This document shows, piece by piece, positions 50,031 through 63,200 of a stretch of DNA of 64,000 nucleotides. The first letter of the stretch is position 1. Every line of letters begins with the position of its first letter. The notes under the pieces were generated by a model. It made no database searches, had not been told where the DNA came from, and saw only the letters and a list, made by a program, of their open reading frames with translations. Source of the DNA: Melanocharis versteri (lineage: Eukaryota; Chordata; Aves; Passeriformes; Melanocharitidae). The stretch spans positions 2,723,638 to 2,787,637 of the forward strand of contig VZTG01005436.1 in the NCBI GenBank assembly GCA_013397845.1, in the 5' to 3' direction. Made by a program: the position numbers and the translations under genes.

Positions 50031-53000
50031 AAACTCCAGACAACCTGCATTTCTAAGATGGGACAGTTGAGAGAGGTTTTGAAGCAGCTGATACTTCTGT
50101 TGAGTTAATATGGTTCCCAAGGAACCAGCTATCTTGGTTGCCAGTGTCTTGAAGCAAGGCAGTGCTTTGATTCACAGGCCGGTACCAGAGCTGGGCGAGC
50201 TCCTCACAGCCTCAGACCAGGAAGCAGCTTTCTCAACCCAGTGGAGCCTGACCTTCCCGTGACACCCTCCAGCTCCACCAGAACTGGACCCAATAGCTTG
50301 GGCATTTAAACCTGTCCCCAGCCCATGGCCTGAAAGCCATCAGGAGGACTTGGGTGGGATGGCCAAGACTCATTGCGCATGTCCTGACACTGGCAGAGCA
50401 CTCCTGTCCCCTGTGTGGTGGGATAGTGGTGGCCGTGCACCCCTCGGGTGAGTGGCAGCTGTGGTCAGAAGCGTTTGCTGTTGGCTGTGCTTGGCCAAGT
50501 GCCTGCTGGTGCTTCTTTCGGGGGATGGCTTTGCTTCAGTCACTCATGGCTTGTCACCTTGCCAGGATGCACGCCTTGAGGGATTAGCTTTTGGAAATCG
50601 CAGCTGGGTGCCCTGTGAGCAATGTCCCTTCTAGGAAAGCATGTTAAACCTGGAGCCACCCTGTCAGCTGGATTTCAGAATGAAATCTGATGTGTTGGTA
50701 GTGTCTGCCTTGGAAGAGAAAAAAGAGAAAGAAAAATCCTACTTTCTGTGGCGTGTGCTGGCATCTAAGGACAGGGACCAGCAGGCAGGGACATGAGGCA
50801 GCACTGGGAGAGGGCTCTCTGGAAGCTCTGAAGCATATTCCCTCCTCTCTTGACCCCTTTATTCCTGTCCTCTACATGCTTATGCGCACATGTCCCTCTC
50901 TGACCTGCGTGCTATTCCCTGGCTTTACCAGCTGCACAACAGCTGACTCACCAGAGGCCCAAGCTGACATGGAAGCAGGGAAACCAACAACTCATCAGAG
51001 GGAGCCCAGTCTGCAGCTGAAACAGAGAAATCACAGACCTCAGATTCACAGCCAACTGGTCAGCCAGACTCAGGACTTCATTTCCAGTGTGATTTTCTCC
51101 AGATCTTTGTTATTACTCTTGCCTGCTGATATTATGTGCCTCTTGCTTTAGACAACTAGTTTCAGGAGTTTAGTGGATTTCTTTTTTTTGGAGTTCTGTG
51201 GGACCCACATATTTGGTGGTGGTTGAGAAAACCTAAGTGTATCACAAGAAGGTAAACCTCTGCTTGCCTCTTCAAGGCCCATGTTGACATGCTTTGTACC
51301 ATGACTGAGAAGAACACCCATGCTCCTCAAAGCTCTCTCTGCTCTGCAGAGGTTTTTGGGGCTCCCTCTACTTGCCATGCAATGGCCACTTGCTTCAACA
51401 GCAACCCTAAGCGTGCGCAATCTCGGGCTCACTACGCCTTCATCCAACTTTGCTCACCAAAAGTCTGCATCACTCTACAAGCTGCAGTCTGAAGTGGTTT
51501 CTCAGATGTTGCAAAGTCAGGACCAGCAGTGGTGAGCAAGAATATGTGATTATTGAGGCTCATTTCACTTGCAGACATCAGACTCGATGCCACAGAGACC
51601 CCAGTGAGAGGCAAATAAAATTCCTTCAGAAGGTTTGGTTTCCCAGGTCTCTTCGTGGCTTGTTTATTAATCCTGAGATTTTTCTCAGAAGTCTTTATTA
51701 TCCAGAACAGGGGTGTGTGCTGTTCGCATGCTGCTTCTTGGAAATTACTGGGAGGCAACTTCCTGGGAGGTAATTCTAGATGGGAATCTGAACAAAAGGT
51801 GTTGCTTAAGCATTTCGAAGAATAATTGAGCACTTGCTGTGCAGTTTGTTTAATAACATGAAAGACCGATCCTTATCAGAAGTCTCCACATGCTATAGTT
51901 ACTCAATTGCTTTCTTATTTAAATAAAGCCTATCAAATATGTCCATAAAAATAAAAGTGCCTCATAAAAGGCAGTTTCACCGAGGTGTGCCTGCTCTAGA
52001 TAATTACATTAAATGCCATATTTTCCTGTGAGTATGTCTTTATATCCTTTTTTTTTACAGGGCTGCTATGTGCCTGTTGGGCTTTCAAGGGCAATGACTG
52101 TGCCATGAGTCCCCAGCACTATTCCTGTTAAGGTGCCATGGTGCCAGATGTGGTTCTTGGCTCATCCTGACTGGTCTCAACCAAGTGGAAACACTCCTAG
52201 CCCCTTCCTAGAGTTCACAGGGTGAAGCTCGGAAGCTTCACCCTCCTGATGGAGAAAGCATCACTAAAAAATCAAAATAAACATAGAAGGAGTATAAAAG
52301 TCTCCGTGTGCCTGCTTTCTAGAGAATGGTATTCAATGTGCATACAAAAAACCCCCCAAAACACCCCACTCTAGTTTGCAAGGATAACTGAATTATTCTT
52401 TTCAGGATAACTCAAAATTAGTGGTGCAAAGATAGACAAGTATAATAAATAACAATAAAATAGCTAATGATTGAAGTCACAGTGAACATTGACATGCAGA
52501 AGTCACAGGTAGTAGAATGATTACACATTTTCAAAGTCAGAAGGGCAAATATTTGAGGCCCATACCTGAGCTACATGCCACCGTGCAGGCTTCCTTACAG
52601 CCGCCAAATGACCAAGAGCAAGCATCCCAATGGCAGGGAAAAATTCCCTCTATCAGCACAGAACCCAAACCAGAGAGGAAGTGGTGGACCAATTCTGAAT
52701 TTAAGATAAAAAAATACATTGTTAACCAAAAATTAAGCCTGACTCTAGAAATACATCTTCAACTAGGAACACTGCTGATGGGCGCTGAGCTTGAGTAGTG
52801 CTCCCAGCTGAGGTGTTGTCCCAACCTGCCCTGAGCCTGTTCATGGAGGTGACTCTGTCATGCAGAAACAGGACCTTGGGCAGTTAAATATTATGCCCAG
52901 GCACACATTCCTCAGCACAGCCCTCACAAGAGAGAGAAGTAACTCACCAGCCAGCGAAACGGCCTTTGAGCATAAGCTGCAAGGAGCTGTTAAGGAGGTC

Positions 53001-55937
53001 TCCGTGCATTCTCCCCATGTGAATGAGCTTGCTGCTGGTATGGTGAAGGTCTGGCTGTCATCCAAAGAACCCAGCGGCCTCTGCACAAATCTCAGCTGCC
53101 ACAACAAAGCACAGTACCTACTCTGCCTCTGCCCCAGGGTCTAACGGGTTTGTCCCTCTCATGGCCTGAGGTCAGCTCCAGTACTTGGCTCATTTGATCC
53201 TGCCTGCCCTTTCCTAAGTCTGATAGCAAGGGCTGGCTCTGTGTGGGTCTGATGTGAAAGTTGTAAAAAAAGAAGAAAGAAAAACCACAGACTTCTATTA
53301 CATCGTGCTTCTTTTGGGTCAACAGTGGCTCTGCAACCTTGATCTCAAAGTGGAAAACTCCATGAATATATTAATGATCTCCTGAGCCATCAAATCCCAG
53401 GTTTTATGGGACTGTTCTCCTCCCAAAACTCAAAATTATCTTGGTTTTGGAGACTTACCAATACCCTTTGCTGAATGGCTCCACTTTTCTGGTTCTTTTT
53501 TCCTTTTTCATGGCACTTACTTTGACGTGAATAGTGGAAAGTAGCACTTTGTGGCAGTGAAAAGAAGACCCCATAGCCTAGATGCTTACTACATCCACAA
53601 AACTCCCTTTCCTTTTAATTGCCTCAAATTCAAAAAGACTGCTTTTTCAAAAGGAGATAGTAAAAGTACCATGCTTCAGCAGGTTCCAATTAAAGAAGGC
53701 CTAATCCAAAGCGCATTGAAGTTAATAAGAGACTTTTTGTCTCTTTGCTGTCAGGGCTTGGACCAGACATCAGCTTCAGACATGGTACCTGTATCACATA
53801 CAGATGTTTTAATGAAGTCTCTTCCTGCAGAAGAGACAGGAATCCTCCTGTGCTATCATCAGCTCTACACACCAGTTTCAAAGGGAAATTGCAATTAATC
53901 TTTTTGCACAACTCAAATGTGCAAAAGTGAATGCTCAGAAGTGAATTCTGCTAAAACACATACTAATTTTTTAATCTGCCTATTTTTGTTTCTGGCAAAT
54001 GCTCATTTTTCTCAGGTAATCAGTTAAAAAAGACACTGCATTTAGACAGAAAAAAAAGTCAAATCTCTGGATTTATTTTTAGATCTTTAGATCTTAGGTG
54101 ACAGTAAGACACCTTGAAGGTTAAAATTCTTTTCATTTAGTGAAATTTGGACAAAGCTTTTGAATATTCACTGTAAACAGACAAAGGTTTTATGAACTGT
54201 CCTTTTAGCTCTACTTCTACTATGTCTTGACATTGGTCTGTGTCTATGGAGAACATGGAAGCTTACAAACAGATTAGCTCTCAGAGACTGTTTTCATTTC
54301 CAATAAGAAACAAAATTGGCAGCATGACCACATTTAGCATGAGATAGGCATGCCTTTTATTTCTTTGAATACAATATGACATTGTTTATTTTTCCAGACT
54401 TCTGCAAAATATTTTATTCCATAGATCAATGACTGTCATCAAATATGACTCCAGATGGAAATTTCCTCCACTATATCTGGGAGAAGTGGCTCACAGATGA
54501 CTGCATTTTCATTTTACATTCCAGTCACTCTTAAATGCTGGCAGTCTGACATGCTTTTACGCTGAGAAGATCCTTCCTTTGTGATCATTCATACAGCTTA
54601 TGCAGGTGAGAAGTCATGCTCTTAGGTTCTGCCTATTCCATGCTAAGAGTCCACCTGTACTTGCAGAGTACAAAACAGCTTTTATAGAGCTTATTTACCA
54701 TTTAGGAGAGTTAAATGGGATGTCAGAGTCTCCTCTGGAGACCAAGGAAGAAAATCAATGACGACTTTTTCTGAGGACTGGAAGTTATGCCATCTGTTTC
54801 AGTGGAAGCTCCAGCAGTGGCCACCTTTATGCTTTCCTGTCTTGGAGCTCCTAAACTCTGCCACAAATAAGCAGATACCAATAATACCAGTTTCACAAGT
54901 GAGGACTTTTTGACATTGGTTAAGAAACCTAAACACATCAGAGTGAAATTTCTGCTGGCTCACCTTTGCCAAACTCACGCTCCAGCCCAAAGCCCAAAGT
55001 GGCCACACACCTCACCGCGAGCGGCGGAACTGGGGTTCCTGGAATTCAGCCCACCCCCTGCACCAGTCCTGGGAGCACGGTGGGCAGGGAGGACAGGAAC
55101 CCCTGTGCAAGCCTCCTGTCATCACCCAAACTTTGGCACAAGAGAGTCTGAGGCAAAGGGAGAAATGAGGAAACCCATTGAGTTGCCTCAGTCCTGAACA
55201 ACACTCAAGTCACAGGCTTGCCCACGAGATTTAAATAAATAACATTTGCCCCTAAATTAGCAGAAAAGAATAAACATTTTAAGATCTTCTGAGTGTTCTA
55301 AGAGAGAATAAGAGGCCTTGCTATACATCTGAAGAATTAAATTGTCTTAATTGCATCCTTGTGCAAAATAAAGCATTACATACAGAAGAAAAGTATTTTT
55401 AAGTGGATGGAAAAATCCACTGGGTTAAAGAATACTACTGTCAGTTAAATGTATCCCTGCATTTGTGTAGTGCAAAAACAAGCTTTAATAAAAATGAAGA
55501 GTCTAATAGAAACATTTCCATGAATTTAAAAATAACAGCAATGGAAACAATCTCATAAAACAAGTAAACCTCTCCCTTCAGTATTTGCAACTCAAGTATT
55601 ACAGCATTCATTTAGGCCCTGGGAATGTGAAAGCAACTATAAATAATGAATTATATGCTTTGCTCTACAATACAAGAGGCCAGGTTTTATAATCCTTGTC
55701 TAGCTGTGGCCCCTGTAATTTCAGTACTAGGTGCAAGAGTTGTAGCATTTAGCCCACCTAAAAAAGGTGGAGAAATTACCTGATATGATACTCACCCACC
55801 AGGTTTCCAGTGGCCCATAGTAGATACTCTGATGGATAACTGGCTTGAAAGGAAGTCTTATTTGGCATGAAACTTCACATCTACTGAAGGTTGTTTTCTT
55901 AACCATTAAAAAGACTCCAAGTATATTAGTTATGGAT
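50031..55937. other. Unassigned noncoding DNA
   Basis: No exon is recognised. Open frames reach 133 codons (minus strand 51432-51833) and are opposed by plus-strand frames over the same bases. Several A/T-rich runs are present, and no repeat family could be assigned. Confidence 0.4.
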
Positions 55938-56552
55938 AACCTGACATTGGCCAACCTTATCCTGGACTGCATCAAAAGAAGCATGGCCAGCAGGTTGAGG
56001 GAGGTGATTCTCTACCTCTTCTCCACTCTCACAATACCCCACCCGGAGTGCTGGTAACAGCTCTGGAGTGCTCACACAGGAAGGACATAGGAGTGCTGGA
56101 GTGAGTCCAGGGAAGTGCCACCAAGAGGACCAGAGGGCTGGAGCACCTCTCCTATGAGGAAAGGCTGTGATAGCTGGAGCTGTTCAGCCTGGAGAAGAGA
56201 AGGCTATGGGGAGACCTTAGAGCACCTACCAGCACCTAAAAGGGGCCTACAAGAAAGCTGGATAGGGGCTTTTTACAAGGACATATAGTGGTCAGACGAG
56301 AGGAGTGATTTCAAACTGAAAGAGGGTAGGTTTAGATTAACTATGAGGGAGAAATTCTTAACTGTGAGGGTGATGAGGCACTGGAATAAGTTGCCCAGAG
56401 ATGTTTGGATGCCTCATTCCTGGAAGTGTTCAAGGCCAGGTTGGATGGGGCTTTGAGCAAACTGGTGTACTGAAAGGTGCCCATGACAGGTGTGCTGGAG
56501 CTAGATGACCTTGGAGGTCCTTTTCAACCCAAAACATTCTATGATTTCATGA
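55938..56552 (+). mobile_element. CR1 LINE, 5'-truncated, with end of ORF2 and full 3' UTR
   Basis: The start 'ttggccaaccttatcctgg' (55947-55965) leads into the last part of ORF2, with a segment equivalent to IKRSMASRLREVILYLFSTL at about 55970-56029. 'ggagcacctctcctatgagg' is at 56140-56159 and 'ctggagaagagaaggct' near 56190. The 3' UTR contains 'aaggccaggttggatggggc' (56432-56451), and the tail 'cattctatgatttcatg' ends at about 56551. Stops and deletions break the frame. Longer than the copy at 49.85 kb and in the same orientation. Confidence 0.93.
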
Positions 56553-58774
56553 AATGAAGAACATGAAATGCAAAGTTCACCCACAGAAGAAGGTACCAGG
56601 GTCCTGTGAGTGTGCCCATTATATTGCTTTACTGCCCAGACTGGTTGCCTCCTTGGAGCACTGTGCTCATTCTGGGTTAACTGGGGATGAACTGCCTTGA
56701 AGACCAGTCTGTGTTCAGACTTGGTCCATGTTGGGTCAGAACAAGATAAGGTACTTGCGCTTATGACACTGGGAGTCAACTTCTTCCTCTAAATCACATT
56801 TTCAGTAATTTCTCCTGTCAGCCATCTCTAGCTTTTTTTCCTCCAAACTGCTGCCAGGGAGACTGCCTTGCCTTTCTTCCCTAATATGCAAACCATGCTC
56901 CTGTCAATCTCACTGTCAGAATTGCTTTGGAGTCCTCATCCCACTCCCTGTGCTGGGCTGTGCTCATATGAATTTGCCAAATGTCTGTACACCTGCTCTG
57001 GGATGGTTTTCCACCTAAAAAAAGAACATGTTGGCATTAAAGCATCGTGAAACAGAAAAAAAAATCCCAAACCCTAAATTGATTTACCTTATATGGAATT
57101 TGTTGATACAGTTAGTCTCTGGAAGTAGGATACAAATAGTTAAGATCTGAATATGATTAGTTAAGATCTGAGTGAGGTATAAGAGTATCACAATTTACTG
57201 AAGGTCAGAACTGTATACAGAAGACTAAAACCAAAATATTACCAGATAGCTTCAGAACCTGCAGGAGCCAGATCCTGCCAGGATATATTTTCTGTTTCCA
57301 TGCTTCTAAAAACCAAGGCACATAGGATTTCTTTAAAATCGCTTTGTATTTTCCAATTTACCATGTATTTCAAAATTTGGGCATAAAATAACAAATTTTA
57401 AAAAATAAAAAGCAGTGAAGTCCATTCTTGTCCCAATAAAGACCTCAGACAAGGCTGTTAAACCATGAAATTAGAACAAATTTTGTGGGATGGGAAGTTC
57501 TTTTGCAATGACTCTGTAGATGAAACAGTCTAAAGTAACTTGTTCATAAATAGACCTAGAAACTCAGCATCGAAACTCTGTTCTTCATTTACTGTACAGC
57601 AAACTGCTCAGGGAGAATTAAAATCTATTCTGCCTCTTATCATTAGGACTCAAAGAGCAGCTGGTCACTTCCACTGCCTTTGGGTATCCTGCAGACTGAT
57701 CCCCACTTGCCTGGTCAGCAAAAACCTCAGTGTTTTTTTCCAGCAGGAATAAAATCTCCATGACAGAAGGGAAGGAGGAGAAGAGCACAAGCTTTACTGT
57801 TCTTCTGCATAAAATCATATCTTCATTGGTGGTACAATTACACTGGCAAAGAACTGAGGACAGCAGTGTCAAAGCTGCCCCCACTAGGTGCAGAAAAGCT
57901 GGTAGAAAGCAAATGAGCCTGGTGGATGGCTGGAGGGAAGCTGGAGGGAGAGCAGTGGGAAGTTCATCTTGACCAGAAAGGACCTGCAAAATTCACTACC
58001 CTGTTGGGCGCGCAGCAGTCAGAGTAATGTGCCTATGGATGTTTGACTTCACCGTGAAACAAGATTGCCTGGATACAGAGCACACTCAGCAGGCACCAGA
58101 CTGTCTCCCAGTTTATCAGCAGAGACAAACATGGACAACTTAGAAGTTGTCTCCCTTTTTAGGCTGCTTCTTGCTCAGTTTGCCTGTTTTTGCCTACTTC
58201 TGGTCACTTTTCTACTGCGTGTCTTCCCTGAGAACTCCCCATCTGTGACACGGCACACGCGCACAGGGCCTGTCTGCAGAAACCTACTCCCATTAAATAA
58301 TAACGGCAGAAACCCTCACGGGCACACTACATTCCTGCTACTTCCACTTAGGGCCTTTTTCAAAGGCAGACCAAGGTGGCAGCCATCTATCCTAGCAAGA
58401 AACTGTATGTGCTGAAACTTTTATACATGTGAAATTAGCCACCTGCAACAACCGTTGTAAAATTGTTGAATTAGTAATGGTGATTAGTCTCATTTCTTGC
58501 TGGGATATCAGGGAACTAGCATGAAACAGCAGTAAAAAGGCTTCTGCATAGTCCAGAAAGCAAGTTAAACCAAGCCTTGCTCCCTCAGTGAAATCGAAAA
58601 CCTTGCTGAACTCACTGCAAGCCTGTCTGCTTGCAAGAACTTTGCCACCCTAAATCCCCACTGAAATAGCACAAAAGTGAACAGGAAAGAGTGATTCATT
58701 TTTTAATGCCTGCTAAAAATTAATCTGGCATGAAAAGAGTTACAAGTCACACGATGCCACAGAAAACTGGAATG
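56553..58774. other. Noncoding DNA downstream of CRADD
   Basis: No exon or repeat is recognised. A direct repeat of 'tagttaagatctga' lies near 57137-57172. Open frames (up to 123 codons, minus strand 57618-57989) show no domain and are opposed on the other strand. Confidence 0.45.
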
Positions 58775-58780
58775 TTTAAT
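58775..58780 (-). terminator. Candidate CRADD poly(A) signal (ATTAAA)
   Basis: ATTAAA on the minus strand lies about 120 bases past the CRADD stop codon. A GT-rich stretch containing tgtggc and gtgtgac follows within about 30 bases (plus 58746-58765), matching the usual downstream element. A second ATTAAA lies at 58702-58707. Use of either site is not proven, and a longer 3' UTR is possible. Confidence 0.4.
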
Positions 58781-58901
58781 AAAATCACAGTTCCCAACCC
58801 CATTTTTTTACAGTTTGAGGCATCCAATCTTCAACATACATTTCCATCCTCTTTACTTATTTTAACGAAGTATGTGGAAGCTCTGAATAAATGGCATGGC
58901 T
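58781..58901 (-). other. Putative CRADD 3' UTR
   Basis: Sequence between the CRADD TGA stop and the first candidate ATTAAA signal. It contains no repeat. Its extent is inferred only from the position of the signal. Confidence 0.4.
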
Positions 58902-59197
58902 TCACTCAAGCATGTACTGTATCACAGAAGGATCCACTTCCTCTGCCATCAGACTGGCATGCAGACTTTGGATTGTTGCTTTTTTCCCCAAACGCTGTTT
59001 CCACAGGACAAACGCAGCTACGATCTGTGACTGCAGGTTGTGAGGGTGATTGACTTTACATCGATAGATGTCAGTATGGGACAAACCCAAGCACAGAACC
59101 ACATGCTCCCATTCAGGTCCCAGCCTCCTCGCCAGCTTGTTCAACTGCTGATCTGTTGGTGACATCTTCAAAATGCACGGTGCAATTTCAGTTAAGT
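58902..59197 (-). CDS. CRADD: CRADD (RAIDD) death-domain adaptor, last coding exon
   Basis: The exon encodes 97 residues ending ...YMLE and a TGA stop. This is the C-terminal half of CRADD, an about 199-residue cytoplasmic adaptor whose N-terminal CARD binds caspase-2 and whose C-terminal death domain binds PIDD1 in the PIDDosome. Visible hallmarks are [50 protein letters not shown] and [11 protein letters not shown], spanning the whole death domain and close to the mammalian protein without gaps. Residues aligned with human Gly128, Phe164 and Arg170, sites of missense changes in human CRADD-linked lissencephaly, are all unchanged. The start is a splice acceptor, not an ATG: a pyrimidine-rich run ends in ttttacag at 59205-59198, and the exon opens with two bases completing a split codon (phase 1), then Leu-Thr-Glu. 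The CARD half must lie in an upstream exon outside this window. Identification is very secure. Confidence 0.97.
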
Positions 59198-59236
59198 CTG
59201 TAAAAGAGGAAGAAAAAAAGAGAAAGAAGAAGTATG
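59198..59236 (-). other. CRADD: Splice acceptor of the CRADD last coding exon
   Basis: Read on the minus strand, about 30 bases dominated by C and T lead into ttttacag directly before the first exon base at 59197. This is a near-ideal 3' splice site. Confidence 0.9.
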
Positions 59237-60277
59237 TGTGTCACTAGGAAATGCTGCAAGTGTTAATGGGAGACCTTGACAAAGGAGGGAATAAGCATGA
59301 GCAAAGCTGAGGTGAAAGAATTAATTAATTAAAGGAAAAGAATACATATTTACCTAGAAAAATTAATTACATAATCAACCAGAAGATTAATCAGAGGAAA
59401 ACTAATGCACAGTGGATCACACTAGGGAGCCTTGTGGTTTTGGATGTCAGTAATCCAGACATCAGAACTGTACACCAAAGCAAAGACTTCCAAAAATAAT
59501 GACAGATTTTGGGGTAGTGAACAAGAAAGGTTTTCAGGGAACCTGTTTCCAGCAACCATCATCCTCAATGTGCTTGCACCAGTATGATATAGAGACAAGT
59601 GACAAATACAGGACTAATAATACCGTATTACTCCTGTTCTGTGACTCCATTTATACACTTCAGAAATAACTTTAGTTACTAGGTATTGCTCTTTTTTTTT
59701 TCCTGAGGGTTCTTCACAGAAAATTCTTCTGTCTCCTAAGATGCTACTTACTCTTTGTGCCCTGTCATATATGGCAAACTCATCTTGAGGAGACCAGCCT
59801 TGAGGGCTTTTCCTCTATTTGAATGAATCCATAAGCATGGTTCAGGTGAACCCAAATGAACAGGGCATCAACACTGTTCACAAATTCAAATTATACTTCC
59901 TTATCCCTCAGCCCAGTTCTTGTAACACTCCTGAAAGCAGACATGTATGTACCACAGCTCCATTCATCTCAGCTCCTTGAAGATGTTTTCAGGAGAGTGC
60001 AAAGAGGGCCCATTTTTTCTCAGAGATTTTTGCCTGATGGTAAGTCCTTTAGCATTGTCCATGTACCCAACAGAATGCGCTCTTCATCCAAAAAGACATT
60101 TAACATTGAACTGGTACCTGAGGAGGACAGGATCAATGCAACTACCAAAACAGCTTTCATAGGAAGCATCAAGGTACCTGTAATTATCAGCAGTAAAAAT
60201 CTTGTAGGGACTGAACCAAGCATTTCTTACATATACAACTGATCTCTTTATGTGTTCCCTAGGATAATCTGATAATT

Positions 60278-60293
60278 AAAAAAAAAAAAAAAA
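60278..60293 (+). repeat. (A)16 homopolymer
   Basis: Sixteen consecutive A bases. I looked for a retrocopy with a target duplication ending here and found none, so it is recorded as a simple run. Confidence 0.9.
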
Positions 60294-63200
60294 GCATTCA
60301 TACAAACAGTGTTAGTAGCCAAGTGAGAATACAGTGCCTATTCAGAAACATGCTGCGTGGGATCTAGCTCACCTAACTACAGATAACCCCTCCTGAACTA
60401 AATGTGCTAGGATTAATTATTGCTGAGAAGAGGAATAGGCTCTCCTAAAACACAAACCTCTCACTGGAAAGAATATGTCTAAAATAATCAGATTAATTAA
60501 CTAAACTCCTCTAAATGTGCACATTTCTCTCCATTGATTGTAAAAGGAGAACTGGGTATAAGCTCAAATGTTGTCGTTGATGCTGTTAACAGCCAGTGCC
60601 AGTGAAATGATTCCCTGTCTATAAGTTCAAACCACACACCAGCCTTTAAAAAGGTACATTTAGAAAAGCAGCATAAAATACCTACAAGGCATATTTGTTC
60701 TTCGATAGCCTTTGTGACCAAAAGCTGAAATGAAGAGTCAATGCAGTCTGCAATTGCTGCTCTGCTTCTCTTGCTGAAGATACAGCGACAAAACACAGGC
60801 AAAATATCCTCTTGAAAAATGCTGATTATAGCCTGTTGGTCTGAAGCAGCAGACTCCCTACAGAAATGCTGTTTTGCAAAATCTAATTTATAGCTCCAAT
60901 ATCATGCTCACAGACTCCACTGCAGCAGAACAGAAACACCAGAAAGCACCATTCCTTCATTTTATCAAAAGTAATTGTTTTTGCATAGAACACCCAGAGC
61001 CTGCAAACGTTTGTATAATTTCAGCCAAATAATACACAAGAACTATACAAAGCTGCTTTGAGTAAAGAGAAAATTGCTTTCTGAAGACTATTTAGGTCTC
61101 TTTGATCTTTCTGTCTCCAGACTGCCAAAGGAATCTGAGGCAAGTGCTGGTTTGTGGATAGGGCAGAGGATGCACAACTTCTGAAGTAGGCTGAGCAATA
61201 CCAGTAGGGCTGCCCTATGTTGTCACATCACACGTGATACCAGTTTCACAGGTAAGTCAGGACAAGGCAGTGTCTTTCATGAATGCAAATAGTTGAGAAT
61301 AAAATAAATATAGCTACATTATGCTGTCACCAACAATACTTTTTGATATTAAACCCTTTCCTTGGCTTATGGTCAGGTACTAAGTGTGAGCCCACAGCAG
61401 TGATACCTGCCAGCCTGGACTTTCTGCTCTCATGCTGGAGATTTTATATGTCACGTCCACTAGCAGAATGATTTTATGATACTGAAATGTGATCAAGCAG
61501 GAAGGCCTAACAATAATACATGTCAGCTTGTCCATCCAGCCTTTGATATTAGGCAGGATTTTTATTGCAACAAGTATCTTGCCTTCAGTCTGTTATCAGC
61601 CCTTTAATTAGGATCAGAATAAGACCCATCCAGGGGATCTTTTCATCTTATGCTACCATCTGATTCTAATATGGATGCGGAAAACTCTGGGACAGAAGCC
61701 AAATGTTAAATTTAATACAAAGGACTGTTATTTCAGTCCCATTTTATTTTCTGTGATAGCTCATTTTCAGCTCTGATGCAAAGACACTGAGGAAAATTGG
61801 AGATAAATATTACATGACAAGCAATGTTATTTAGAGGTATAGAGAAATATTTAGTTAGATCTTTCAGTTATGACAAATGCAAAATCACAAAAAGATTTGG
61901 ATATGTTCTAGGATTAATGCCACTCTTAATTTAATAAACATAATGGCATTTCAGGTAAAATAGAAATGAGTTCTCTGAGCTCATGCCCAAACTGCTTTGA
62001 ATATATTGCAAAAACATTAAAGATACCTTTTTCTTAGCTATGTTTACTACAAACTCTCACTTATAATCTCCACCTGTCAGGAACTGCCTGAGGGAGGTAA
62101 TGAGATTAGAGTAAAAGTTTCAATTATGCAGATCCTGCAGTTGCATTTGAAAGGTACTTTTAGGATACTGAGACCTCATTTCTGAAAAAAAAAAGGTGAA
62201 GCTTTTCTTGCTCTAGGTGTAGGTGCCTATGTTAGGCACATGCTTCCGCTTAGCAAAACGAGGACCGTACTGTTAAAAATGGGAAGAAGTGGGGCTTGGG
62301 GTACCACCAGAGGGTGTTGAGGGTTTCTCTGGAGAAGGCAATTTTTGCTGCTGTCACCTCCAGCGAGAGGACCAAGCGAAACACTGTGTCCAGCTCTGGC
62401 ATGGTCTGGGCTGCAGGGTGCCAGGGACACAGGCTGCAGAGATTTAGAGGCTGAAGTCTCACTGCTCATGCTGAAGCCACTACGGCCCTGAGGAATGAGG
62501 AGCCAACAGCTTTGTGCTGGGGAGAGAGCCAGCCTGGTGCAGAGCTTCTCCCCTGGGACCACCAGCCACCTGGCTGGCATGGTTCTTGGGACCATGAAAA
62601 TCCCCTTCCATAGGGATGGAGATGGGAAGAACACTTTCCGCTCTGGTTGTGAAGCTAAAACTGACCCTGGGAAAGACCTGCAGCTCCTTCAATTCAAAGC
62701 TGTAGCATGAGGGAATGTGCTTCTCCCCATTGCTGGCGAAGGAAGCTCATCCACACTAAGCCTTTATCCTAGTTGTTCCAGTTAAAAACCAGGAGATGTT
62801 GACAACTTCTGGCCTGCGTGTACATTTGTACTTCCAGACCACTGCACAAATCAGGAGTTACAATGGTGCTGGTGAATGTGGACAGGAAACAGAGCTGGAT
62901 ATAAATAGTATCACAGATAGAGACCAGACAAAACAGAGTCACCCAGATAACAAAGATACAAAAAACACATGGGGCAAAGGCAGACAGACACCGCTTTTGC
63001 ATTTCTTTTTCTTCGGAACCTCTCTAGCTTTAAGTAGGAGACTCCAAGAAGATGTTGGAAAAATCAGGTGGATTGAAAACAAACTCACCTGAGCTGTGTC
63101 CCACTTGGCACAAATGGGAGGATGTAAGATGAAGTCCACACAGGAGGCAGCAGCAAAAAGGGCTGAGGCATTTCTGGGTGACCTGCAAAGTACCCAGCTG

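Noticed and set aside
60278..60293. A16 run as the tail of a processed retrocopy
   Set aside because: No target duplication and no recognisable gene sequence upstream.
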